Source of the DNA: Paenibacillus_AM sp052180255
Lineage (GTDB): Bacteria > Bacillota > Bacilli > Paenibacillales > NBRC-103111
Length of the DNA: 64,000 nt
Assembly: GCF_052180255.1 (NCBI RefSeq)
Contig: NZ_CP197466.1
Coordinates: 1,550,001 to 1,614,000 of the forward strand
Direction of reading: 5' to 3'
Shown: positions 35,355 to 43,065 of the stretch, piece by piece
Layout: every line of letters starts with the position of its first letter
How positions within the stretch are numbered: the stretch's first letter is position 1
The notes under the pieces: model-generated
Seen by the model: only the letters and a program-made list of their open reading frames with translations
Told to the model about the DNA's origin: nothing
Databases searched by the model: none
Translations under genes and position numbers: made by a program

Positions 35355-36476
35355 ATGTTTGAAATTGAACTTGATTTGGATCAACTCGCGCAAATTAAAG
35401 TCATCGGTGTTGGCGGCGGTGGTAGTAATGCTGTAAACCGAATGATCGAGAATGGTGTTCAAGGTGTGGAGTTTATTACAGTTAATACGGACGCGCAAGC
35501 ACTGCATTTGGCAAAGTCCGAGCATAAGCTTCAGATCGGTGATAAACTGACTCGTGGTTTGGGAGCAGGAGCCAACCCAGATGTGGGTAAGAAGGCTGCG
35601 GAAGAATCACGCGAATTAATTATGAATACATTGCGCGGTGCAGATATGGTATTCGTTACTGCGGGAATGGGTGGCGGAACTGGTACAGGGGCAGCTCCAG
35701 CAATTGCTGAAATTGCCAAGGAGTGTGGCGCGCTGACAGTTGGTGTTGTAACAAGACCATTTACTTTTGAAGGTCGTAAACGTTCTCTTCAGGCGGAGCA
35801 AGGTATTGCTGCTCTTAGAGAAAAAGTAGATACATTGATCGTAATTCCAAATGATCGACTTCTTGAGATTGTTGACAAAAAGACACCGATGCTTGAAGCA
35901 TTCCGCGCGGCAGACAATGTTCTACGTCAAGGTGTACAAGGGATTTCGGACTTGATCGCAGTACCAGGTCTAATTAACCTCGATTTTGCTGATGTGAAGA
36001 CGATTATGACGGAGCGTGGCTCAGCTTTAATGGGCATTGGTGTTGCAACTGGTGAAAACCGTGCAGCAGAAGCAGCAAAGAAAGCAATCATGTCACCACT
36101 TTTGGAAACATCGATTGAAGGTGCTCGCGGCGTACTAATGAATATTACGGGTGGAACGAATCTGTCTTTGTACGAAGTGAATGAGGCTGCTGATATTGTG
36201 GCTTCAGCTTCAGACATTGATGTGAATATGATTTTCGGAGCAGTGATTAATGAGGAATTGAAAGAGGAAATCATGGTAACGGTTATCGCTACTGGATTTG
36301 AGCATAAACCAGCACCAGAACCTGTGCAGAGAAGACCTATCAATCCTGGAGTTTCTAATCCTGAACCAGCGAATCCAAGATCGAATATGTCTTCATTCCA
36401 TGGTTCCAACCAACAAGCAACAGATTTTGATATTCCTGCATTTTTACGGAAGCAACCTCGTAGAAATGATGAATAA
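35355..36476 (+). CDS. ftsZ: Cell division protein FtsZ
   Basis: Tubulin-like GTPase forming the Z-ring. 373 residues: G-G-G-G-S-N-A near 20-26, the tubulin signature G-G-G-T-G-T-G (106-112), N-x-D-F-A-D T7 loop near 208-213, a Pro/Asn-rich linker (about 320-355) and the conserved C-terminal peptide D-F-D-I-P-A-F-L-R that binds FtsA and SepF. A terminator follows 16 bases after the stop. Confidence 0.98.
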   Translation: MFEIELDLDQLAQIKVIGVGGGGSNAVNRMIENGVQGVEFITVNTDAQALHLAKSEHKLQIGDKLTRGLGAGANPDVGKKAAEESRELIMNTLRGADMVFVTAGMGGGTGTGAAPAIAEIAKECGALTVGVVTRPFTFEGRKRSLQAEQGIAALREKVDTLIVIPNDRLLEIVDKKTPMLEAFRAADNVLRQGVQGISDLIAVPGLINLDFADVKTIMTERGSALMGIGVATGENRAAEAAKKAIMSPLLETSIEGARGVLMNITGGTNLSLYEVNEAADIVASASDIDVNMIFGAVINEELKEEIMVTVIATGFEHKPAPEPVQRRPINPGVSNPEPANPRSNMSSFHGSNQQATDFDIPAFLRKQPRRNDE

Positions 36477-36492
36477 TTTTATAAACAGAAAG

Positions 36493-36521
36493 AAGCTCTC
36501 GATAATCGAGGGCTTTTTTTT
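36493..36521 (+). terminator. Rho-independent terminator after ftsZ
   Basis: A 10-bp stem with one wobble (36493-36502 with 36506-36515), a 3-nt loop and eight T. It closes the dcw cluster. Confidence 0.9.
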
Positions 36522-36581
36522 ATGCTGATATCGCAATGATATCGTCAAGCACGGTGAAACTGTTTCTTATTGCTTGCCATA

Positions 36582-36649
36582 TTGCGACAAAAATAGTGGA
36601 CGTATGCTCCCAATTTTAGACAGACTTTGAAATGGGTATTCATTATACT
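36582..36649 (+). promoter_or_regulatory. Spo0A-dependent spoIIG-type promoter with two 0A-like boxes
   Basis: TAGACA (36617-36622) and TATACT (36644-36649) are separated by 21 bp, far from the 17-bp optimum. The spoIIG promoter of Bacillus subtilis has the same oddity (22 bp) and needs Spo0A~P to use SigA polymerase. Two minus-strand 0A-like boxes are present: TTTGTCGCAA (complement of 36582-36591, 9 of 10) and TCTGTCTAAA (complement of 36615-36624, 8 of 10), overlapping the -35. They are 33 bp apart, about three helical turns. Confidence 0.72.
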
Positions 36650-36675
36650 GATCTTATCTCTCAGGAGGTGAGAGA

Positions 36676-37599
36676 GTGATTGTTTACTTGGATCTCATTT
36701 TTTTACTTAACTTTATAATGGATGGAATCATTCTGTATACGACTATAAAAATTCGTAAGATGCAAGTCATTTGGTGGAGGCTGCTATTATCTGCCGTAAT
36801 TGGTGCATCCTATGTCGTAATGATGTTCTTTCCTGAATTCTCCTTTTCCATGACTTTTTTCGTGAAAATGTTCTTTTCTGTCATGATGATTCTGGTTGCT
36901 TTTCCATTTAAGAGTCTTGCAAATTTTTTGCGGCATTATGGATTGTTCTATGTCGTGAATTTTGTAGTAGGCGGTGGTATTTATGGGATCAAGTATGCCA
37001 TGCAATCATCAGATGAACTCATGAACGGCATCATTTTCACACACAACGGATTCATGTATACGCCACAGATAACGCTTTTATTCATTGCAGTTATAGCTGC
37101 GCTGATGTTGATCCTCATTCGCAAGATGTTCGCGATCCAGAAGCGTAGAGAGCAGCTCATGACATATTTAGCCCGTGTATATGTGGAAGTAGAAGATTTT
37201 AATTGGAGTTGTATGGGGTTAATTGATACAGGAAATCAACTGTATGATCCGCTTACTAGACTTCCTGTGATGGTGATGGAAGTATCACAGTGGGAACAGA
37301 TATTGCCCAGTAAATGGCTTGAGCTTATTCGTCTTTCACAGTCAGAGGCTTTATTAGCTTCATTAGGTGAAGAAGAATGCAAATGGCAGGATCGACTTCG
37401 CCTTGTGCCATATCGAGGTGTGAACAGATCAAGTCAATTTATGTTAGCTATAAAACCTGATCGGGTCATCGTTACTCATGATAATGGACAAACCGAATCG
37501 GTAAAAGTGTTAATTGGATTGGACGGTGGTCATTTGTGCCGTGACGGTTCTTATCAAGCAATCATTCATCCAGCTTTGGTTGCAGAGAGCGTATCATAA
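36676..37599 (+). CDS. spoIIGA: Sporulation sigma-E factor-processing peptidase SpoIIGA
   Basis: Membrane aspartic protease that removes the pro-sequence of SigE after a forespore signal. 307 residues. The start is a GTG at 36676 behind AGGAGGTGAG. The N-terminal half has five membrane segments (about 1-155); the cytoplasmic C-terminal half carries the catalytic D-T-G (Asp184) in L-I-D-T-G-N. It lies 33 bases before its substrate's gene, sigE. Confidence 0.95.
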   Translation: MIVYLDLIFLLNFIMDGIILYTTIKIRKMQVIWWRLLLSAVIGASYVVMMFFPEFSFSMTFFVKMFFSVMMILVAFPFKSLANFLRHYGLFYVVNFVVGGGIYGIKYAMQSSDELMNGIIFTHNGFMYTPQITLLFIAVIAALMLILIRKMFAIQKRREQLMTYLARVYVEVEDFNWSCMGLIDTGNQLYDPLTRLPVMVMEVSQWEQILPSKWLELIRLSQSEALLASLGEEECKWQDRLRLVPYRGVNRSSQFMLAIKPDRVIVTHDNGQTESVKVLIGLDGGHLCRDGSYQAIIHPALVAESVS

Positions 37600-37632
37600 A
37601 ACTATTATTCGTGAAATCGGGAGGAAATTTAC

Positions 37633-38355
37633 ATGCTCGTGAAATGGAAGCTTTGGCTGCAAATACGTTATTATCGTCTTTTAATTTTACTTCGACTAAA
37701 AGGCGATGAAATCTATTATATTGGGGGCAGCGAAGCGCTTCCGCCACCACTGTCCAAGGAAGAGGAAGAATATCTGCTTGATAAGCTTTCTTCCGGTGAT
37801 GGTGCTATCCGAGCTATGCTGATTGAACGTAATTTGCGGCTCGTCGTTTATATTGCTCGTAAATTCGAGAATACAGGGATTAACATTGAAGACTTAATCT
37901 CTATCGGTGCGATTGGATTAATTAAAGCTGTCAATACATTTGATCCGGAGAAGAAGATAAAACTGGCTACTTATGCTTCAAGATGTATTGAAAATGAAAT
38001 TCTCATGTATCTTCGTCGCAATTCTAAAATCCGTACGGAAGTATCGTTTGATGAACCTCTTAATATTGACTGGGATGGCAACGAGTTGTTGCTTTCTGAT
38101 GTTCTTGGTACGGAGAATGATACGATATATCGGAATATTGAAGAGCAGGTTGATCGTAAACTGCTCCAAAAAGCACTCGACAAGTTGACAGAACGAGAAC
38201 GTATCATCATGGAACTTCGATTTGGATTACAAGATGGGGAGGAAAAGACCCAGAAGGATGTTGCTGATTTACTTGGAATATCTCAGTCTTACATATCTCG
38301 ATTGGAAAAACGAATTATTAAGCGACTTCGTAAAGAATTTAATAAAATGGTGTAA
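37633..38355 (+). CDS. sigE: RNA polymerase sporulation sigma factor SigE (pro-SigE)
   Basis: First mother-cell sigma factor. 240 residues with an amphipathic basic/hydrophobic pro-sequence (about 1-28) ending in the conserved E-I-Y-Y-I-G-G-S-E-A-L-P-P-P-L. By alignment with Bacillus, cleavage falls between the two tyrosines (28/29). Region 2 (I-N-I-E-D-L-I-S-I-G-A-I-G-L near 86-99) and the region 4.2 helix-turn-helix (V-A-D-L-L-G-I-S-Q-S-Y-I-S-R near 213-226) are intact. GGGAGGAA precedes the ATG. Confidence 0.97.
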   Translation: MLVKWKLWLQIRYYRLLILLRLKGDEIYYIGGSEALPPPLSKEEEEYLLDKLSSGDGAIRAMLIERNLRLVVYIARKFENTGINIEDLISIGAIGLIKAVNTFDPEKKIKLATYASRCIENEILMYLRRNSKIRTEVSFDEPLNIDWDGNELLLSDVLGTENDTIYRNIEEQVDRKLLQKALDKLTERERIIMELRFGLQDGEEKTQKDVADLLGISQSYISRLEKRIIKRLRKEFNKMV

Positions 38356-38398
38356 GCGACAACAATCCTTCCCGGCTTTCGTGTAAAGCGTTTTCAAG

Positions 38399-38431
38399 TG
38401 GTGATCCTCTTCAAATGGTCACCATTTTTTT
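38399..38431 (+). terminator. Rho-independent terminator between sigE and sigG
   Basis: TGGTGATCC (38399-38407) pairs with GGTCACCA (38417-38424) with one bulge; seven T follow. It limits read-through from spoIIG into sigG. Confidence 0.85.
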
Positions 38432-38433
38432 AC

Positions 38434-38461
38434 GCATAAAATTCACTCCCAAGGACATAAT
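38434..38461 (+). promoter_or_regulatory. SigF-type promoter of sigG
   Basis: GCATA (38434-38438), 14-bp spacer, GGACATAAT (38453-38461), a full match to the SigF -10 pattern GGNNANAWT. Transcription would start near 38468. SigF-driven sigG expression in the forespore is established in Bacillus subtilis; SigG may also use this promoter to amplify itself. Confidence 0.78.
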
Positions 38462-38486
38462 TGACATTAATGTTTCTCCTTGGGAG
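38446..38486 (+). promoter_or_regulatory. Inverted repeat that would hide the sigG ribosome-binding site
   Basis: A perfect 10-bp stem forms between 38446-38455 and 38477-38486; the right arm contains the sigG Shine-Dalgarno GGGAGG (38482-38487). The left arm overlaps the SigF -10, upstream of the expected start point. Only RNA reading through from sigE would therefore carry both arms and fold; RNA from the SigF promoter would have a free ribosome site. Confidence 0.75.
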
Positions 38487-38495
38487 GTATTCACG

Positions 38496-39278
38496 ATGAC
38501 CCGTAACAAAGTTGAGATCTGTGGCGTTGATACTGCCAAACTACCCGTTCTAACCAACGTTGAGATGCGCGATTTGTTTACACGATTGCAGACTCAAAAT
38601 GAGCGTGGAGCAAGAGAGAAGTTAGTAAATGGGAACCTGCGATTAGTGTTGAGCGTCATTCAGCGTTTTAATAATCGTGGAGAATATGTAGATGATCTTT
38701 TTCAAGTAGGATGTATTGGCCTTATGAAAGCAATAGACAATTTTGACTTGGGGCAAAATGTAAAATTTTCCACTTATGCTGTACCGATGATTATTGGAGA
38801 AATTCGTCGTTATTTACGTGATAACAATCCAATTCGTGTGTCTCGATCGCTGCGAGATATTGCGTATAAAGCTCTTCAAGTGCGTGATTCTTTAACGAAT
38901 ATGAACTCGCGAGAACCTACGATATTTGAAATTTCAGAAGCGATTAATGTACCCAAAGAAGATGTTGTATTTGCACTTGATGCGATTCAGGACCCGGTAT
39001 CATTATTTGAACCTATTTATCATGATGGTGGAGATCCGATCTATGTCATGGATCAAATTTCTGATGAGCGGAACAAAGATATGACCTGGATTGAAGGGAT
39101 TGCACTTCGTGAGGCGATGCGCAGACTGGGTGATCGCGAGAAATTAATTTTATCGATGCGTTTCTTTGATGGAAAAACCCAGATGGAAGTAGCAGATGAA
39201 ATTGGCATCTCACAGGCACAAGTATCACGCTTAGAGAAGTCAGCTATTTCGCAAATGCAAAAGCATGTAAAATCGTAG
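38496..39278 (+). CDS. sigG: RNA polymerase sporulation sigma factor SigG
   Basis: Late forespore sigma factor. 260 residues from the ATG at 38496, the same length as in Bacillus subtilis, starting M-T-R-N-K-V-E-I-C-G-V-D-T; longer in-frame starts would run into the promoter. Region 2 (D-L-F-Q-V-G-C-I-G-L-M-K-A), region 3 and region 4 helix-turn-helix (V-A-D-E-I-G-I-S-Q-A-Q-V-S-R) are complete. Unlike Bacillus subtilis there is no ylmA before ylmC. Confidence 0.97.
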   Translation: MTRNKVEICGVDTAKLPVLTNVEMRDLFTRLQTQNERGAREKLVNGNLRLVLSVIQRFNNRGEYVDDLFQVGCIGLMKAIDNFDLGQNVKFSTYAVPMIIGEIRRYLRDNNPIRVSRSLRDIAYKALQVRDSLTNMNSREPTIFEISEAINVPKEDVVFALDAIQDPVSLFEPIYHDGGDPIYVMDQISDERNKDMTWIEGIALREAMRRLGDREKLILSMRFFDGKTQMEVADEIGISQAQVSRLEKSAISQMQKHVKS

Positions 39279-39338
39279 TCAATGTTTGCCCACTTTCCAC
39301 ATATACTAGAAAAAAACAAGGATATGTGGTGAATTCCC

Positions 39339-39638
39339 GTGAAAATATCGGATTTTCAAACGAAGGATGTTATTAACATTGTCGACGGGAAAAAGCTTGG
39401 TCAAGTTAGTGATTTAGAGCTGGATCTCAAACAAGGGCGTATTGATGCAATTATTGTCCCCACACAAGGGAAATTTTTTGGAATGTTCGGGGGCAGTACG
39501 GATGTGATCATTCCGTGGAAAAATATTGTGAAAATCGGAATGGATGTTGTTTTGGTGAAGTTAGATGAGGGTCGCATGTATCGGGCAGTAGAAGAAGGCG
39601 ATACTTCGTATGAATACAATAAACAGTATCGCTCATGA
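39339..39638 (+). CDS. ylmC: YlmC/YmxH family PRC-barrel protein
   Basis: Small sporulation-associated protein of unknown mechanism, 99 residues. The start is a GTG at 39339 with a GTGGTGA ribosome site. The PRC-barrel-like core is visible (V-I-N-I-V-D-G-K-K-L-G-Q-V-S-D-L-E-L-D). Its gene follows sigG as in other spore formers. Confidence 0.88.
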   Translation: MKISDFQTKDVINIVDGKKLGQVSDLELDLKQGRIDAIIVPTQGKFFGMFGGSTDVIIPWKNIVKIGMDVVLVKLDEGRMYRAVEEGDTSYEYNKQYRS

Positions 39639-39641
39639 AGA

Positions 39642-39697
39642 TTGCACACGTAAGGTTCGGTAACCCTAAAAGGACCGACTATCGTGTGCTTTTTTAT
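39642..39697 (+). terminator. Terminator after ylmC
   Basis: GCACACG (39644-39650) pairs with CGTGTGC (39683-39689), followed by six T. The interior also forms a GGTT/AACC hairpin. Confidence 0.8.
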
Positions 39698-39797
39698 ATG
39701 ACCTAAAGAAACTTGAAACCCCGCCTAAGTAAGGACGGTGGAGTCGTATCTTCTGGTGTGATACACTTATGGGAGGGATGACACAAGGAGCGGGAGG

Positions 39798-40664
39798 ATG
39801 ATCATGGAACATAGAGAACCTTTTACAAGAATAGATCAACAGCAGCACCCGACATTGATGAAATTAACCAATTGGATGAAAGATGATTCACGGATAACTG
39901 CTGGATTCACATCTCGTATTGGGGGAGTAAGTCAAGCGCCGTTTGATTCACTTAATTGTGGTTTGCATGTGCAAGATTTATCTGAGGATGTTGTGCGAAA
40001 CAGGGAGCTCGTAGCAAGCGCGTTATCCATCTCGCCAGATACATGCACATATGCGGAGCAGGTGCATGGTTGTGATGTTGTCATTGTAACAGGATCTGAT
40101 AAAGGAAAAGGGCATTCTTCAAGAGAAGATGCGATCCAAGCTGTAGATGGATTGGTCACTAATGAGACAGGTATTTGTCTATGTATGATGTATGCGGATT
40201 GCGTACCTTTATTTTTTTGGGATCCGGTGAAGCGTGTTATTGCTTTGTCCCATGCAGGTTGGAAGGGGAGCGTCCTCGATATTGCAGGTGTTACTGTGGA
40301 TAAGATGAGATCAGCTTTTGACTGTCAACCCGAGGACATTCAAGCGGTTGTAGGTCCATCTATTGGTGGATGCTGCTACGAGGTGGATGACCGAATTGCA
40401 GATCGTGTAAAAATCCATTTTGAACCCTTGCGGAAAATAGGTATAGGCACGGATGGAATTCTACAAGAAATAGTTGATACAGGAAAATACATGTTGAATT
40501 TACAACTTTTCAATCAGGCCATGTTATTAAAAGCAGGAATATTGTCGACTCATATCGAAGTATCAGGATTATGCACCAGTTGCCATACAGAGCTATTCTT
40601 CTCCCACCGCAAAGAAGGTGGACAAACCGGTAGAATGGTTGCTTGGATGGCAATGAATGAATAG
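39798..40664 (+). CDS. pgeF: Peptidoglycan editing factor PgeF / YlmD, multicopper-oxidase-like (YfiH family)
   Basis: Family PF02578, once called polyphenol oxidase. Members remove misincorporated L-Ser from UDP-MurNAc-peptide in Escherichia coli and show purine nucleosidase or adenosine deaminase activity elsewhere. 288 residues; metal/active-site positions are seen in E-Q-V-H-G, M-M-Y-A-D-C-V-P and H-A-G-W-K-G. Two starts are equally good: ATG 39798 with AAGGAG 7 bases away, or ATG 39804 with GGGAGG 6 bases away. It precedes ylmE, as in Bacillus. Confidence 0.92.
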   Translation: MIMEHREPFTRIDQQQHPTLMKLTNWMKDDSRITAGFTSRIGGVSQAPFDSLNCGLHVQDLSEDVVRNRELVASALSISPDTCTYAEQVHGCDVVIVTGSDKGKGHSSREDAIQAVDGLVTNETGICLCMMYADCVPLFFWDPVKRVIALSHAGWKGSVLDIAGVTVDKMRSAFDCQPEDIQAVVGPSIGGCCYEVDDRIADRVKIHFEPLRKIGIGTDGILQEIVDTGKYMLNLQLFNQAMLLKAGILSTHIEVSGLCTSCHTELFFSHRKEGGQTGRMVAWMAMNE

Positions 40665-40696
40665 CGAGCGGAAATAGAAGTGAGGTGAAGGCAGCA

Positions 40697-41383
40697 ATGA
40701 CCATGCAGCAGCGAATCGAACACATTGAATCATCGATTGCCGCGGCTTGTTCTCGAGTAGGTAGAGATCCTCGAAGCGTTCAAGTAATAGCGGTAACCAA
40801 GTATGTGGGCATTCCGGAAACCGAGGAAGTATTAGCACATGGATTCAAACATATCGGTGAGAACCGTTGGCAGGATGCAAAAGTGAAGTGGGAATTGCTT
40901 GGTAATCAAGGTGAATGGCATTTTATCGGTCACTTGCAGACGAATAAAGTGAAAGATGTTATGGGTAAGTTTGCATATATTCATTCTTTAGATCGAATGT
41001 CGCTTGCAACTGAGTTGAATAAAGCAGCAGCAAAGCTTGGTTTTGTTCAACGTTGTTTCATTCAAGTAAATGTATCAGGTGAAGAATCTAAGTATGGTTT
41101 AGCACCAGAGCAGCTTTATGATTTTGTGAAACAAATCGGTTCATTATCGCATATTCGAATTGAAGGTTTAATGACGATGGCGCCATTTGAAGGAGAACCA
41201 GAAGATACACGTCCTGTTTTTGGAGGACTTCGTGAATTGCGGGATGAATTAAATAAACGTCAAATCCTGCCTTATGAGATTAGCCATTTGTCGATGGGGA
41301 TGTCCAACGACTATGAAGTGGCTATTGAGGAAGGTGCGACATTTGTAAGGCTGGGCTCCGTCCTTGTTAAATCAGCCAAATAA
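40697..41383 (+). CDS. ylmE: YggS family pyridoxal phosphate homeostasis protein YlmE
   Basis: PLP-binding protein of the alanine racemase N-terminal fold that balances vitamin B6 and amino acid pools. From the ATG at 40697 it has 228 residues; GAGGTGA sits 8 bases upstream, and an in-frame GTG at 40685 overlaps that site. The PLP lysine is in I-A-V-T-K-Y near residue 36. Also seen are G-E-N-R-W-Q-D, H-F-I-G-H-L-Q-T-N-K and L-S-M-G-M-S-N-D-Y-E. Confidence 0.93.
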   Translation: MTMQQRIEHIESSIAAACSRVGRDPRSVQVIAVTKYVGIPETEEVLAHGFKHIGENRWQDAKVKWELLGNQGEWHFIGHLQTNKVKDVMGKFAYIHSLDRMSLATELNKAAAKLGFVQRCFIQVNVSGEESKYGLAPEQLYDFVKQIGSLSHIRIEGLMTMAPFEGEPEDTRPVFGGLRELRDELNKRQILPYEISHLSMGMSNDYEVAIEEGATFVRLGSVLVKSAK

Positions 41384-41415
41384 TTCCTGAATTCTTAATT
41401 AAGGAGGAATGAAAG

Positions 41416-41883
41416 ATGGGAGTCATCAAGAAGTTTATGAACTATATAGGATTGCAAGAAGAAGAGCAAGAGGTGGAGTTTGATAAAGTGCGGGAACGAG
41501 AGATGGATAAGTTCCAACAGCCGAATAATCAACATGAGGAAGAAGAAACGGAATATAATACGAATGAAAATCGTCAACGCTCGAAAAATAACATCGTATC
41601 GATTCATTCGCAGAAAAACTCTCGTGTAGTACTATTTGAACCTCGTTCTTTTGAAGATGCACAGGAGCTAGCCGATCATCTGCGCAGTCGACGAGCAGTT
41701 GTCGTGAACTTGCAACGCATCCGTTCGGACGTGGCAATTCGAATAGTTGATTTTTTAAGTGGTACCGTGTATGCTTTGAACGGTTCGATATCTAAGCTTG
41801 GTCCGAGTATTTATTTGTGCACACCGGATTCGATGGAGATTCAGGGCTCTATCTCGGATTTGATGTATGAGAGTCAGACATAA
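41416..41883 (+). CDS. sepF: Cell division protein SepF
   Basis: Membrane-binding protein that bundles FtsZ filaments and shapes the septum. 155 residues: N-terminal amphipathic helix M-G-V-I-K-K-F-M-N-Y-I-G-L, a Glu/Gln/Asn-rich linker (about 15-65) and the C-terminal SepF core with R-S-F-E-D-A-Q-E-L-A and G-T-V-Y-A-L-N-G-S-I. AAGGAGGAA precedes the ATG. It binds the FtsZ C-terminal peptide. Confidence 0.95.
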   Translation: MGVIKKFMNYIGLQEEEQEVEFDKVREREMDKFQQPNNQHEEEETEYNTNENRQRSKNNIVSIHSQKNSRVVLFEPRSFEDAQELADHLRSRRAVVVNLQRIRSDVAIRIVDFLSGTVYALNGSISKLGPSIYLCTPDSMEIQGSISDLMYESQT

Positions 41884-41906
41884 TTAGGATTAAGGCAGGT
41901 GAGTTC

Positions 41907-42176
41907 GTGGATATTAGTGTTTTTAAAACAATTGATACCCTATTTTTAATTTATCGTTATATGATTATTGCGTATATCTTGCTAAGCTGGTTCCCTAATG
42001 CTCGTGAGAGCTCAATTGGTATGTTGCTTAGTCGATTAGTTGAACCGTATTTATCTCCGTTTCGTCGTTTCGTCCCACCACTGGGGCCAATCGATTTCTC
42101 TCCAATCGTAGCTCTATTCGCACTGATCTTCTTGCAGCAAGGTGTAGTCTACGTACTTTCATTAATAATGTTTTAG
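41907..42176 (+). CDS. ylmG: YggT family membrane protein YlmG
   Basis: Small membrane protein, 89 residues, two membrane segments (about 12-30 and 65-88). A conserved middle segment reads L-S-W-F-P-N-A then P-Y-L-S-P-F-R-R-F-V-P-P. The start is a GTG at 41907. Family members are linked to division and membrane protein assembly, but the mechanism is not known. It lies between sepF and ylmH as in other Bacilli. Confidence 0.92.
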   Translation: MDISVFKTIDTLFLIYRYMIIAYILLSWFPNARESSIGMLLSRLVEPYLSPFRRFVPPLGPIDFSPIVALFALIFLQQGVVYVLSLIMF

Positions 42177-42189
42177 ATGGTGATTTGCT

Positions 42190-42972
42190 ATGAATAAAGA
42201 ATTTTATGCGCATTTTCATCCAGATGAACGACACTTTGTAGATCGAGCATTGGAATGGATAACGCGTGCTGCAGATAGTCATGCAGTGACGAGGACTGAT
42301 TTTCTTGATCCTCGTCAAGCTTTTATTTTGACAACACTTGTTAACCGGAATTTGGATGTTCATTGTATTTTCAATGGTGGAACGCCAAGTGCTGAACGGA
42401 AGCGGGCTATTATTGGACCGTCTTATCGGGAATTGGAAGAAGAAGATTTCGGTCTTGAAGTGCTGCAGATCCAATCTGATGATAGTAAATTTGCTTCCCT
42501 TGAGCATGGGGATTTTATGGGTGCTGTCTTGAATGTTGGTATGAAGCGGGATAAAGTTGGAGATATCCACGTAAATATTCATACCGCACATATCGTGATC
42601 GCATCTGAAGCCATTTCTTACATGCATCTACAGTTGTCGCAAGTGCATCGTGTACATGTCCAGACGGAGATCTTACCGATATCCAAACTCGAAATCTCTG
42701 TACAAAAACTGGAGGAACTAAGTTTCTCCGTTGCGTCTATGAGGCTCGATGGCATTCTAAGTGATGCATGGCGGCTTTCTCGTGCCAAAATTGTCCAACC
42801 TATCCAAGCGGGTAAATGTCGAGTGAATTGGAAACCTGAACTGAGTCCAAGTAAGGAGTTAAAGGAAGGCGACGTCGTTTCCTTGCAAGGATTCGGAAGG
42901 TTTAAGGTACTTGAGGTGGAGGGTTTGACAAAAAAAGGCAGATTACGTGTAAAAATAGGGAAATATGCATGA
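42190..42972 (+). CDS. ylmH: RNA-binding protein YlmH (S4 domain)
   Basis: S4-domain protein, 260 residues. The N-terminal two thirds are YlmH-specific (F-L-D-P-R-Q-A near 40-46, H-G-D-F-M-G-A-V near 109-116). The S4 fold follows from about 185 to 245 (L-R-L-D-G-I-L-S-D-A-W-R-L-S-R). In Bacillus subtilis YlmH acts on stalled large ribosomal subunits in quality control. ATG at 42190. Confidence 0.92.
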   Translation: MNKEFYAHFHPDERHFVDRALEWITRAADSHAVTRTDFLDPRQAFILTTLVNRNLDVHCIFNGGTPSAERKRAIIGPSYRELEEEDFGLEVLQIQSDDSKFASLEHGDFMGAVLNVGMKRDKVGDIHVNIHTAHIVIASEAISYMHLQLSQVHRVHVQTEILPISKLEISVQKLEELSFSVASMRLDGILSDAWRLSRAKIVQPIQAGKCRVNWKPELSPSKELKEGDVVSLQGFGRFKVLEVEGLTKKGRLRVKIGKYA

Positions 42973-43001
42973 AGATCTAATTATTATTTAAAGGAATTTC
43001 C

Positions 43002-43026
43002 TTGTTTTTGTCGAAAGTAATATAAT
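43002..43026 (+). promoter_or_regulatory. Candidate divIVA promoter with an embedded Spo0A box
   Basis: A perfect TATAAT at 43021-43026 lies 39 bases before the divIVA ATG. The -35 is poor: TTGTTT at 43002-43007 leaves only 13 bp. Just upstream, 43007-43016 is an exact TTTGTCGAAA, the 10-bp Spo0A box. A small palindrome of the GGAA/TTCC type sits at about 42992-43003. Confidence 0.55.
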
Positions 43027-43065
43027 GTCGTTTTGTTTCTTTTTTATTTTTCAGGGGGTGCACCA

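Noticed and set aside
35927..36409. 160-residue minus-strand open frame
   Set aside because: Antisense shadow of ftsZ produced by its codon bias.
39740..39770. SigE promoter before pgeF (GATACACT at 39760-39767)
   Set aside because: The -10 is close to consensus but the expected -35 is absent at 14-15 bp.
42028..42627. 199-residue minus-strand open frame
   Set aside because: Spans parts of ylmG and ylmH on the opposite strand; both plus-strand genes are conserved and have ribosome sites.
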